A stretch of 64,000 bases of DNA, from positions 2,604,001 through 2,668,000 of the forward strand of contig NZ_CP081848.1 in the NCBI RefSeq assembly GCF_018982885.2, in the 5' to 3' direction. The notes under the pieces were generated by a model. The model worked only from the letters and a program-made list of their open reading frames with translations. It made no database searches and was not told where the DNA came from. Of this stretch, positions 57,611 to 64,000 are shown in pieces (within the stretch, counting starts at the first letter, position 1; each line of letters starts with the position of its first letter). The translations under genes and the position numbers were made by a program. The DNA is from Polymorphobacter megasporae. GTDB taxonomy: Bacteria; Pseudomonadota; Alphaproteobacteria; Sphingomonadales; Sphingomonadaceae.

Positions 57611-57630
57611 CCGGAAAAATCCCCGCGCGC

Positions 57631-59106
57631 CTACCCCGCGAGCAGCGCCAGCAGCCGCTCGTTGACCACCGCCGGGTTGGCCTTGCCGGCCATCGCGCGC
57701 ATCGTCTGGCCGACGAAGAAGCCGAACAATTTGTCTTTGCCACCGCGATAGTCGGCGACCTTGTCGGGGTTGGTGGCGAGGATTTCGCCGATCGCGGCGT
57801 CGATCGCGCCGGTGTCGCTAACCTGAGACAGGCCTCGCTTATCGACGATCGTCTCAGGATCATCGCCTGTTTCCAGCATGATTTCCGAAACCTGCTTGGC
57901 AATCGTATTCGAGATTTTGCCAGTCGCGATCATACCGAGGAGCTCGCTTGCCTGGCGCGGCGAAACAGGACTCTTCTCAATAGGTACGCCGCGCTTCTTC
58001 AGCACGCCGAACAATTCGGACATAATCCAGTTAGCGGCTGCCTTCGCCTGGGTCGGTCCGGTGCCTCCGATGACAGCTTCGAAGTAAGATGCTGTTTCAT
58101 GCTCAGCGGTGAGCAGCGCAGCGTCATAGCGTGACAAGCCGAGCGCGCCTTCGAACCGCGCGCGTTTCGCCGTCGGCAGCTCGGGCAGGCTGGCGCGGCA
58201 TTCGTCGACGAAGTCCTCGGTCAGCGTCAGCGGCAAAAGATCGGGGTCGGGGAAATAGCGGTAGTCGTGCGCATCTTCCTTCGACCGCATCGACCGCGTC
58301 TCCATCCGGTCGGGGTCGAACAGGCGGGTTTCCTGGACGATCGTGCCCCCGGCTTCGAGGACGTCGACCTGCCGCCGCGCCTCGAGCTCGATCGTCGCCA
58401 TAACGAAGCGTACCGAATTGACGTTTTTCGTCTCGGTGCGCGTACCGAACGGGTCGCCTGCCTTGCGCACACTGACGTTGACGTCGGCGCGCATCGACCC
58501 TTCCTCCATGTTGCCGTCGCAGCTGCCGACGTAGCGGAGGAGCGAGCGGAGGCTGCGGACGTACGCCCCCGCCTGCGCCGGGGAGCGGAGGTCGGGTTTG
58601 GAGACGATCTCCATCAGCGCGCAACCGGATCGGTTCAGGTCGACATAGGTCATCGTCGCATGGCCGTCGTGGACCGACTTGCCGGCGTCCTGTTCGAGGT
58701 GGATGCGCTCGATGCCGACGCGGGTCGGGGCCTCGCCGTCAGGCTCGATGTCGAGATAGCCCTCGCCGACGATCGGGTGGTACAACTGGCTGATCTGATA
58801 GCCCTGCGGCAGGTCGGCGTAGAAGTAGTTCTTCCGGTCGAACCGGGAGAAGCGGTGGATCTGGGCATCGAGTGCCAGACCGGTTCGAACCGCCTGGCGG
58901 ACGCACTCGCCGTTGAGGACCGGCAGCATTCCGGGCATCGCCGCGTCGACAAGGCTGACCTGGGTGTTGGGCTCGGCCCCGAAGCTCGCGGCTGCCCCGG
59001 AGAAAAGCTTGGACTTGGCGGTGACCTGGGCATGGACCTCGAGGCCGACGACGATCTCCCAGTCGCCGGTCTCGCCGGGGACGGTGTAGGGGGCGGTGGT
59101 GCTCAT
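57631..59106 (-). CDS. gatB: Asp-tRNA(Asn)/Glu-tRNA(Gln) amidotransferase subunit B
   Basis: 491-aa tRNA-binding and kinase subunit of GatCAB, which converts Glu-tRNA(Gln) and/or Asp-tRNA(Asn) to the amidated forms. N-terminal cradle: [44 protein letters not shown]; then helical and C-terminal YqeY-like domains with AVNWIMSEL-like AANWIMSEL and [15 protein letters not shown] at 59106. Separated from gatA/gatC by two unrelated genes, although all are on the same strand. Confidence 0.96.
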   Translation of the reverse strand: MSTTAPYTVPGETGDWEIVVGLEVHAQVTAKSKLFSGAAASFGAEPNTQVSLVDAAMPGMLPVLNGECVRQAVRTGLALDAQIHRFSRFDRKNYFYADLPQGYQISQLYHPIVGEGYLDIEPDGEAPTRVGIERIHLEQDAGKSVHDGHATMTYVDLNRSGCALMEIVSKPDLRSPAQAGAYVRSLRSLLRYVGSCDGNMEEGSMRADVNVSVRKAGDPFGTRTETKNVNSVRFVMATIELEARRQVDVLEAGGTIVQETRLFDPDRMETRSMRSKEDAHDYRYFPDPDLLPLTLTEDFVDECRASLPELPTAKRARFEGALGLSRYDAALLTAEHETASYFEAVIGGTGPTQAKAAANWIMSELFGVLKKRGVPIEKSPVSPRQASELLGMIATGKISNTIAKQVSEIMLETGDDPETIVDKRGLSQVSDTGAIDAAIGEILATNPDKVADYRGGKDKLFGFFVGQTMRAMAGKANPAVVNERLLALLAG

Positions 59107-59157
59107 ACGCGCCTTGTAGCAAGACCGGCGGGCGGCGGTCGACCCCTGGTCGGCGGC

Positions 59158-60084
59158 CTATTCGCCGGGAGCGGGGTGTTGAAGGTACATCAGCCGCTTG
59201 ATCTCGCGGCGGCCCTTGGTCACGGTATCGAGAATCAGCCCGCTGAAGGCACACAGGACGGCGACGATCGTCAGCCCGGTGATGAGCACGGCGGTCGGAA
59301 AGCGCGGCACCAACCCAGTATGCATGTAGGTGATCGCCAGCGGGACGGCGAGCAGCGCGGCGACGAGCAGCAGGACGATGGCGATCGCCCCGAAGAAGGT
59401 CACCGGCCGCTCCGAGCGATAGAGCGCGACCATCGTCCACAGGATGCGCCAGCCGTCGGCATAGGTCGACAGCTTCGAGGTCGACCCTTCGGGCCGGTCG
59501 TAATAAGCGGTCGGCAGCTCGGCGCACGGCATGGCGAGTTCGAGGGCGTGGATGCTGATCTCGGTCTCGATCTCGAAGCCCGCCGACAAGACCGGGAAGC
59601 TCTTGACGAAGCGTCGCGAGAAGACGCGGTAGCCGGTGAGGATGTCGCTGAACGACTGGCCGAACATCCGCGTCAGCAGCCCGGTCAGCAGCTTGTTGCC
59701 GAACTGGTGGCCGGCGCGGTAGGCGGCGGCGATCTCGGTGACGCGGGTGCCGACAACCATGTCGAGCTGGTCGCGGACGAGCAGGTCGACGAGACGCGGC
59801 GCGGCCCCGGCCTCGTAGGTCGCGTCGCCATCGGCCATGACATAGACGTCGGCGTCGATGTCGGCGAACATCCGCCGGACGACCGCGCCCTTGCCCTGGC
59901 GCCGCTCGGAGCGGACGACGGCCCCGGCGGCAGCGGCGACCGCCATCGTCCGATCGCTTGAATTATTGTCGTAGACGTAGATCGTCGCCTCGGGCAGCGC
60001 GGCACGAAAGCCCTCGACCGTCCGGGCGATCGCCGCCTCCTCGTTGTAGCACGGCAGTAATACGGCGATGCGGCCGGCGGTCAT
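59158..60084 (-). CDS. membrane-bound family 2 glycosyltransferase
   Basis: About 308 aa. GT2 fold: VLLPCYNEEAAIARTVEGFRA, VYDNNSSDRT, DADVYVMADGDATYE with the metal-binding DGD, and a GHQFGNKLLTGL block as in polyprenyl-phosphate sugar transferases. Two C-terminal membrane helices (FFGAIAIVLLLVAALLAVPLAI and AVLITGLTIVAVLCAFSGLIL). ATG at 60084 overlaps the preceding stop as TGATG; a GTG at 60087 is possible. It probably loads a sugar onto a lipid carrier for use by the polytopic protein encoded just upstream. Confidence 0.9.
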   Translation of the reverse strand: MTAGRIAVLLPCYNEEAAIARTVEGFRAALPEATIYVYDNNSSDRTMAVAAAAGAVVRSERRQGKGAVVRRMFADIDADVYVMADGDATYEAGAAPRLVDLLVRDQLDMVVGTRVTEIAAAYRAGHQFGNKLLTGLLTRMFGQSFSDILTGYRVFSRRFVKSFPVLSAGFEIETEISIHALELAMPCAELPTAYYDRPEGSTSKLSTYADGWRILWTMVALYRSERPVTFFGAIAIVLLLVAALLAVPLAITYMHTGLVPRFPTAVLITGLTIVAVLCAFSGLILDTVTKGRREIKRLMYLQHPAPGE

Positions 60085-61583
60085 CACAATGCGAACCCCG
60101 TTGAAGTTGTCCGTCGCCGGGTGACCATCGCGGCATGGCTCAACGTCGCCACCGCGGCGAGTGACGCAAGCCAGGCGATGCGGCCCTGATAGCGGTCGCG
60201 AACGCCCGACAGCGTGCCGCAGACGATCGCGTTGACGAGCAACCCCGCGATGATGACCCCGATCGCCGCCACGAGCCGCCGGTCGAGTGCGGCGATACGG
60301 TGACGGCCGAACCAGCCGGGTTGCACGACGACAGCCCCCGCGACGACGAGAACCAGCAGCGCGGCGTCATAGATCAGCTGGGTCAGTTGGCTCACCGCCA
60401 CAAGCGGGAAGGAACCGGTCCTGATCCCGCTGTCGGGGTATGCGGCCATCGTCGAGACCAGCGACGGATCGATCCGAGCGTTCGGCATGATGCGTTGCGA
60501 AAAGTCGTTCATCCCGGCGAAGAAGAAGCACCGCACCGAAAGCCTCGCAGCTTCGATGGCAGCGCCCACCGGGTCGGACTTGACGGCGCCGGCGACGATG
60601 CTGCCCGCCTCGCGTGTGAGCAACAGCTTGTCGGATAAGCTCATGGTATTGAACAGTCCGCCGGGGCCTGCATCCCAGAGGAACTTGTCGTGGTCCATCG
60701 GCAGCCGGGCACGATACTTGCAGAAGAAGTAGGGTGTCGTGGGGCAGGTTCTGTTGAGATAGGCGGGCAGAACGTCGCCCTCTGCCATCCGGGCGAGGAG
60801 GAAGGGCTGCGACGCCATCGGCCGGTCGAAGACGTGCTCGACGACGGGAGCGACGCTGCCGTGTCCGATCACGGCGATCAGGCATAGTACCACGGCGGTT
60901 AGCCAGCCGCGACGGTCGAACCATGACTGGCGATAGAAGACGATCGAGCCGATCACGATCACGATCGCCATCGCCAGAAAGCTGCGATGGAACAGCATGC
61001 CCGCTATCAGCGCCAAGGCCCAGAATAGGCGCTCTCTCCGGTGCATCTGCTGCCTGGTCAGGAGGAAGGCGAGGGCGAGGACGACCGGGCCGAGAAAGAC
61101 ATCGGGCAGCAGCACGCAGGCGTAGAAGGCAAGTCCGCCGACCGCCATCACGACACCCCCGATCGTGGCGAGCGGCCGTTGGACCTGCAACCGTTCCAGC
61201 GCCAGGATCAATGCCACCGCAGCGACGAGCGCCTGCGCTGCCGCCGCCAGCCACGGCCCGCCGATCCGGTCGAAGACGGCGAGGGCGAGGCCGAAATATG
61301 GTGACCGCGCCTCCGACACGCCGTCGTTTGTGTCCATCGCCAAGGGTCCGCCGGCGGCGGTCGCGTGATCGGCGGACATGCTCGGTCTGGCTGCAGTCTT
61401 GTCGAATACGCCGATGATCGCCTCGCCGGCACGGTTATATCCAATCGTATCGGGGAACAGGATCGGCAGGCGGTTGGCCGCCGCAACCCCGAGGAACAGG
61501 AGCGCGACGACGAACGCGATCACGATCGACCACATGGCTCCCAGACGTGCAACCGGGCGGCCGACCTCGCTGTGTGTCGCCAT
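60084..61583 (-). CDS. polytopic membrane protein, GT-C glycosyltransferase-like
   Basis: 499 aa with about ten to eleven hydrophobic segments. ATG at 61583 has GGAGG upstream; longer starts run into gatA. The first periplasmic loop after helix 1 carries PILFPDTIGYNRAG, with acidic residues in the place where GT-C enzymes hold their catalytic DD/DE. One large loop has paired Cys (RTCPTTPYFFCKYRA). Best guess is a lipid-linked-sugar glycosyltransferase acting with the adjacent GT2, based on topology and coupling only. No recognised signature proves it. Confidence 0.6.
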   Translation of the reverse strand: MATHSEVGRPVARLGAMWSIVIAFVVALLFLGVAAANRLPILFPDTIGYNRAGEAIIGVFDKTAARPSMSADHATAAGGPLAMDTNDGVSEARSPYFGLALAVFDRIGGPWLAAAAQALVAAVALILALERLQVQRPLATIGGVVMAVGGLAFYACVLLPDVFLGPVVLALAFLLTRQQMHRRERLFWALALIAGMLFHRSFLAMAIVIVIGSIVFYRQSWFDRRGWLTAVVLCLIAVIGHGSVAPVVEHVFDRPMASQPFLLARMAEGDVLPAYLNRTCPTTPYFFCKYRARLPMDHDKFLWDAGPGGLFNTMSLSDKLLLTREAGSIVAGAVKSDPVGAAIEAARLSVRCFFFAGMNDFSQRIMPNARIDPSLVSTMAAYPDSGIRTGSFPLVAVSQLTQLIYDAALLVLVVAGAVVVQPGWFGRHRIAALDRRLVAAIGVIIAGLLVNAIVCGTLSGVRDRYQGRIAWLASLAAVATLSHAAMVTRRRTTSTGFAL

Positions 61584-61662
61584 CCCCAGCCTCCATCGCG
61601 TTGCGTCGGAATTCGTACTCAACGCGCTCAGCGCTGCACTGCAGCACGCGCTCCCTCGGCGT

Positions 61663-63141
61663 CTACCACCAGCGTTCAGGCCGTGCAACGAAGCCTGCCG
61701 CGCGTTCGAGAGCATAGCTCGCGTTGAGCACTCCCGCCTCGTCGAGCGGCCGCCCGATGATCTGCAGCCCAAGCGGCAACCCCCCCGCCGACAGCCCCGC
61801 CGGGACCGACATTGCAGGTAGCCCTGCCAGCGAAGACGGCACGGTGAAGACGTCGTTGAGGTACATCTCGAGCGGGTCGGCCTTGTCCCCGGGCGAGAAC
61901 GCCGCCGACGGCGCGGTCGGGGTCAGCAGCACGTCGCAATGCTCCCATGCCCGGGCAAAGTCCTGCGCGATCAACGCCCTGACCTTCTGCGCCTGGAGGT
62001 AGTACGCGTCGTAATAGCCCGCCGACAGGACGTACGTCCCGATCATGATCCGGCGCTTGACCTCGGGTCCGAAGCCCGCCGCGCGCGTCGCCTCGTACAT
62101 CGCATCGAGGCTCCCGCCGTCGGGGGCGACCCGCAGGCCGTAGCGGACCCCGTCGTAGCGGGCGAGGTTCGACGATGCCTCTGCCGGGGCGATGATATAA
62201 TAAGCGGGGAGGGCGTACTTGGTATGCGGCAGCGACACCTCGACGGTCTCGGCCCCGGCGTCGCGCAGCCAGCGCAGCCCCTCGTCCCACACCGCCGCGA
62301 CCCGCGCATCCATCCCGTCGAGCCGGTACTCCTTCGGCACCCCGACCCGTTTCCCGCGCATATCCCCGGTCAGCGCCGCCTCGAAGTCGGGCACCGCGAT
62401 GTCCAGCGAGGTCGCGTCCTTGGCGTCATACCCCGACATGCTCTGGAGGAGGATCGCGCAGTCCCTCACGTCCCGGGCCATCGGTCCGGCCTGGTCGAGC
62501 GACGAGGCGAACGCCACCACCCCCCAGCGCGAGCAGCGGCCATAGGTCGGCTTGATCCCCGAGATGCCGACGAACGCCGCCGGCTGGCGGATCGAGCCGC
62601 CGGTGTCGGTGCCGGTCGCCCCGGCGCACAGCATCGCCGACACCGCCGCCGCCGACCCGCCCGAGCTCCCGCCGGGGACCAGTGGCTGGTTCGATCCCGC
62701 TGCCCGCCACGGCGAGATCACTCCGCCGAAGGCACTGGTTTCGTTCGACGAACCCATCGCGAACTGGTCCATGTTGAGCTTGCCGAGCATCCCCGCGCCG
62801 TCGCCGAACAGCTTGGCGGTCACGGTCGACTCGTATGGGGGCACGAACCCCTCGAGGATCTTCGACCCCGCCGTCGTCTGGACCCCCGCGGTGGCGAACA
62901 GGTCCTTGATCCCGAGCGGGATGCCCGCCAGCGGCCGCGCCGCGCCGTCGGCCAGCGCCGCATCCGCCGCCACCGCCGCCGCCCGGGCATGGTCCGGGGT
63001 CTCGACGATGAAGGCGTTGAGCACCCGCGCCGCCTCGACCGCGGCGATGTGGACTTCGGCCAGCTCGACCGCGGAGAAGGTCTTCGCCCGCAGCCCGTCG
63101 CGCATCGCGGCGATGGTCAAGCCATTGAGTTCATTGCTCAT
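61663..63141 (-). CDS. gatA: Asp-tRNA(Asn)/Glu-tRNA(Gln) amidotransferase subunit A
   Basis: 492-aa amidase-signature subunit that frees ammonia from glutamine. Ser-cisSer-Lys triad: Lys in [14 protein letters not shown], the Gly/Ser-rich [15 protein letters not shown] with cis-Ser, and [14 protein letters not shown] with the nucleophile Ser. [21 protein letters not shown] and the late TPTAPSAAF are further GatA blocks. ATG at 63141 overlaps the gatC stop as ATGA. Confidence 0.97.
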   Translation of the reverse strand: MSNELNGLTIAAMRDGLRAKTFSAVELAEVHIAAVEAARVLNAFIVETPDHARAAAVAADAALADGAARPLAGIPLGIKDLFATAGVQTTAGSKILEGFVPPYESTVTAKLFGDGAGMLGKLNMDQFAMGSSNETSAFGGVISPWRAAGSNQPLVPGGSSGGSAAAVSAMLCAGATGTDTGGSIRQPAAFVGISGIKPTYGRCSRWGVVAFASSLDQAGPMARDVRDCAILLQSMSGYDAKDATSLDIAVPDFEAALTGDMRGKRVGVPKEYRLDGMDARVAAVWDEGLRWLRDAGAETVEVSLPHTKYALPAYYIIAPAEASSNLARYDGVRYGLRVAPDGGSLDAMYEATRAAGFGPEVKRRIMIGTYVLSAGYYDAYYLQAQKVRALIAQDFARAWEHCDVLLTPTAPSAAFSPGDKADPLEMYLNDVFTVPSSLAGLPAMSVPAGLSAGGLPLGLQIIGRPLDEAGVLNASYALERAAGFVARPERWW

Positions 63142-63425
63142 TCGATCACCTTCGGGACCGCGAAGAAGCCGATCTCGCTCGCCGGGGCGTTCGCCAGCAC
63201 CTTGTCGCGGACCCCGCCGTCGGTGACCGCGTCGGCGCGCCAGCGCAGGGTGTTGGGGATCACCGCGGTCATCGGCGCGACGCCGCTGGTGTCGACTTCG
63301 GCGAGCTGTTCGATCCACGTGAGGATGCCGTTGAGCTCCCCGACGAGCGGCTCGGCCTCGCCGGGGGCGAGCTTGATCCGCGCCAGCTTGGCGATGCGGA
63401 TGACGGTGGCGGCGTCGACGGACAT
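63138..63425 (-). CDS. gatC: Asp-tRNA(Asn)/Glu-tRNA(Gln) amidotransferase subunit C
   Basis: 95-aa assembly subunit that wraps GatA and GatB. Typical start [40 protein letters not shown] and the C-terminal [17 protein letters not shown] at 63425. Start of the gatC-gatA unit; the region upstream is filled by five copies of the 35-bp repeat. Confidence 0.95.
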   Translation of the reverse strand: MSVDAATVIRIAKLARIKLAPGEAEPLVGELNGILTWIEQLAEVDTSGVAPMTAVIPNTLRWRADAVTDGGVRDKVLANAPASEIGFFAVPKVIE

Positions 63426-63810
63426 ATGACCCCTCGGGTTGAGCGAGGGCGGGTAGCATGGGGGTCCCGCCCGCTCAAGCCGGGGGGCGGGGAGGCGGGC
63501 GAAGACCGGGGTCAAAGGTTACACTAGTCCACACAACGACCAGCTTTTCGCGGTCCTCTACGCGTCATCCGCCCGCCAAAGGTTACACAAGTCCACACAA
63601 CGACCGGCTTTTCGCGCTCGCCGCGACCGCTCGAAGGTTACACAAGTCCACATAACGACCGGCTTTTTCGCGTTGCCGCCGCAAGCCGCCGTCCGCCCGA
63701 AGGTTACACAAGTCCACGGAACGACCAGCTTTTCGCGCCCTTCGCGCCCTGAAGGTTACACATGTCCACACAACGACCGGCTTTTTCACCCGCACACCAG
63801 CCCCGCCCCG
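63426..63810. other. gene-free spacer carrying the five-copy repeat array
   Basis: 385 bases between the partial gene at the window edge and gatC. Apart from the repeat array (63514-63786) no gene or clear promoter is seen. The gatC promoter would lie between the array and 63426. Confidence 0.6.
63514..63786 (+). repeat. array of five 35-bp intergenic repeats
   Basis: Units start at 63514, 63577, 63632, 63699 and 63751. Each reads about AAGGTTACACAAGTCCAC, two variable bases, then AACGACCGGCTTTT, often followed by CGCG. Gaps between units are 17-30 bases and share little sequence. All units point the same way, opposite to the three at 57 kb. Confidence 0.85.
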
Positions 63811-64000
63811 TCACCGCCCGCGCTGCTCCGCGACCCGGCGGCGGAAGATCGCGTCGTTGGCGAGCAGCGTCGCCTCGACCGCCGGGTCCATCTGCCGCTC
63901 GTGCGCCGTCGCGTCGAGCCGCGCCTGCCACTCGCTCCAGGCGTCGCTCTCCCCCCAGCCATCGCGCGGGAAGGGATAGGCGGCGGGGCCCTGGACGAAG
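63811..64000 (-). CDS. C-terminal part of an unrecognised conserved-looking protein (truncated by window end)
   Basis: A 62-residue frame enters from the right edge and stops with TGA at 63811-63813. It reads like the C-terminus of a soluble protein: FVQGPAAYPFPRDGWGESD near the edge, then a Glu/Arg-rich amphipathic helix (WSEWQARLDATAHERQ) and LLANDAIFRRRVAEQRGR. Codon third positions are strongly G/C as in neighbouring genes, which supports coding. I do not recognise the family. It is upstream of gatC on the same strand. Confidence 0.55.
   Translation of the reverse strand, partial: FVQGPAAYPFPRDGWGESDAWSEWQARLDATAHERQMDPAVEATLLANDAIFRRRVAEQRGR

Larger units (their letters stand above)
56508..57630. 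other. 1.1-kb gene-free repeat region
   Basis: No supportable gene on either strand. It contains three good copies of the 35-bp repeat, at least three degenerate ones (for example near 56877, 57089 and 57357), two paired REP-like elements and two C/G-run hairpins (57394-57416, 57493-57514). Short frames here are encoded by the repeats themselves. Confidence 0.75.

Noticed and set aside
63514-63786. CRISPR array
   Set aside because: Repeat spacing is irregular (17-30 bases between units), units also occur singly and inverted elsewhere, and no cas genes are present.

Overview
The window is high-GC DNA from an alphaproteobacterium, most likely Sphingomonadales. Supporting signs are the PEPxxWA-type PEP-CTERM proteins, several long TonB-dependent receptors, frequent GTG/TTG starts with 4-base stop/start overlaps, a MutL carrying its own endonuclease motif, and REP-like CCCGCGNNNGCGGG palindromes. 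Species cannot be fixed from sequence alone.

Layout. 1-2.1 kb: the end of a NodT-type efflux outer-membrane lipoprotein and a small exported NTF2-like protein. 2.2-26.3 kb: a large accessory catabolic island. It holds a carboxylesterase, an aldehyde dehydrogenase and a nine-gene minus-strand run: FAD monooxygenase, Asp/Glu-racemase-fold protein, bicupin, MDR dehydrogenase, LeuC-like, LeuD-like, isochorismatase-fold amidase, TPP enzyme, TonB receptor. An IclR regulator is divergent from this run, followed by a dimethylmalate/methylisocitrate-lyase-like enzyme, a HisD-like dehydrogenase, two more bicupins, a tandem SDR, an MFS transporter and a second TonB receptor. 26.3-29.8 kb: cobQ-cbiB-cobC and tRNA-Lys(CUU). 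30.0-35.6 kb: the rod-shape operon mreB-mreC-mreD-mrdA-rodA. 35.7-40.5 kb: mutL, a candidate membrane-toxin/immunity pair and an M20 peptidase. 40.5-49.9 kb: branched-chain amino-acid genes (leuA; ilvB-X-ilvN-lprI-like-ilvC) interleaved with PEP-CTERM surface proteins. 49.9-54.1 kb: a broken PEP-CTERM GDSL hydrolase, a choice-of-anchor A PEP-CTERM protein, miaA and serB. 54.2-63.4 kb: a third TonB receptor, gatB, a glycosyltransferase and a polytopic membrane protein, then gatA-gatC. The window ends inside an unnamed gene.

The most interesting system is the 7.7-26 kb island. A near-palindrome with consensus about WTCRC-CWG-GYGAW occurs in front of its transcription units (9524, 16091, 16992, 20090, 23702). 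That marks it as one regulon, most plausibly controlled by the IclR protein encoded at its centre. That regulator is interrupted by a frameshift inside a CG-dinucleotide run, so it is dead, phase-variable or a sequencing error. Enzyme logic (ring-type FAD oxygenase, amidase fold, aconitase-family hydratase, C-C lyase, oxidoreductases, two TonB receptors, MFS pump) points to import and stepwise degradation of a small, perhaps aromatic or N-heterocyclic, compound through a branched C4-C6 diacid. The substrate cannot be named. Two enzymes lack expected catalytic residues: the racemase-fold protein lacks both cysteines, and the MDR dehydrogenase lacks its catalytic zinc ligands.

A second unexplained signal is a roughly 35-bp intergenic repeat (GGTTACACAAGTCCAC...AACGACC) present in nine recognisable copies at 39.2, 57.0-57.6 and 63.5-63.8 kb.
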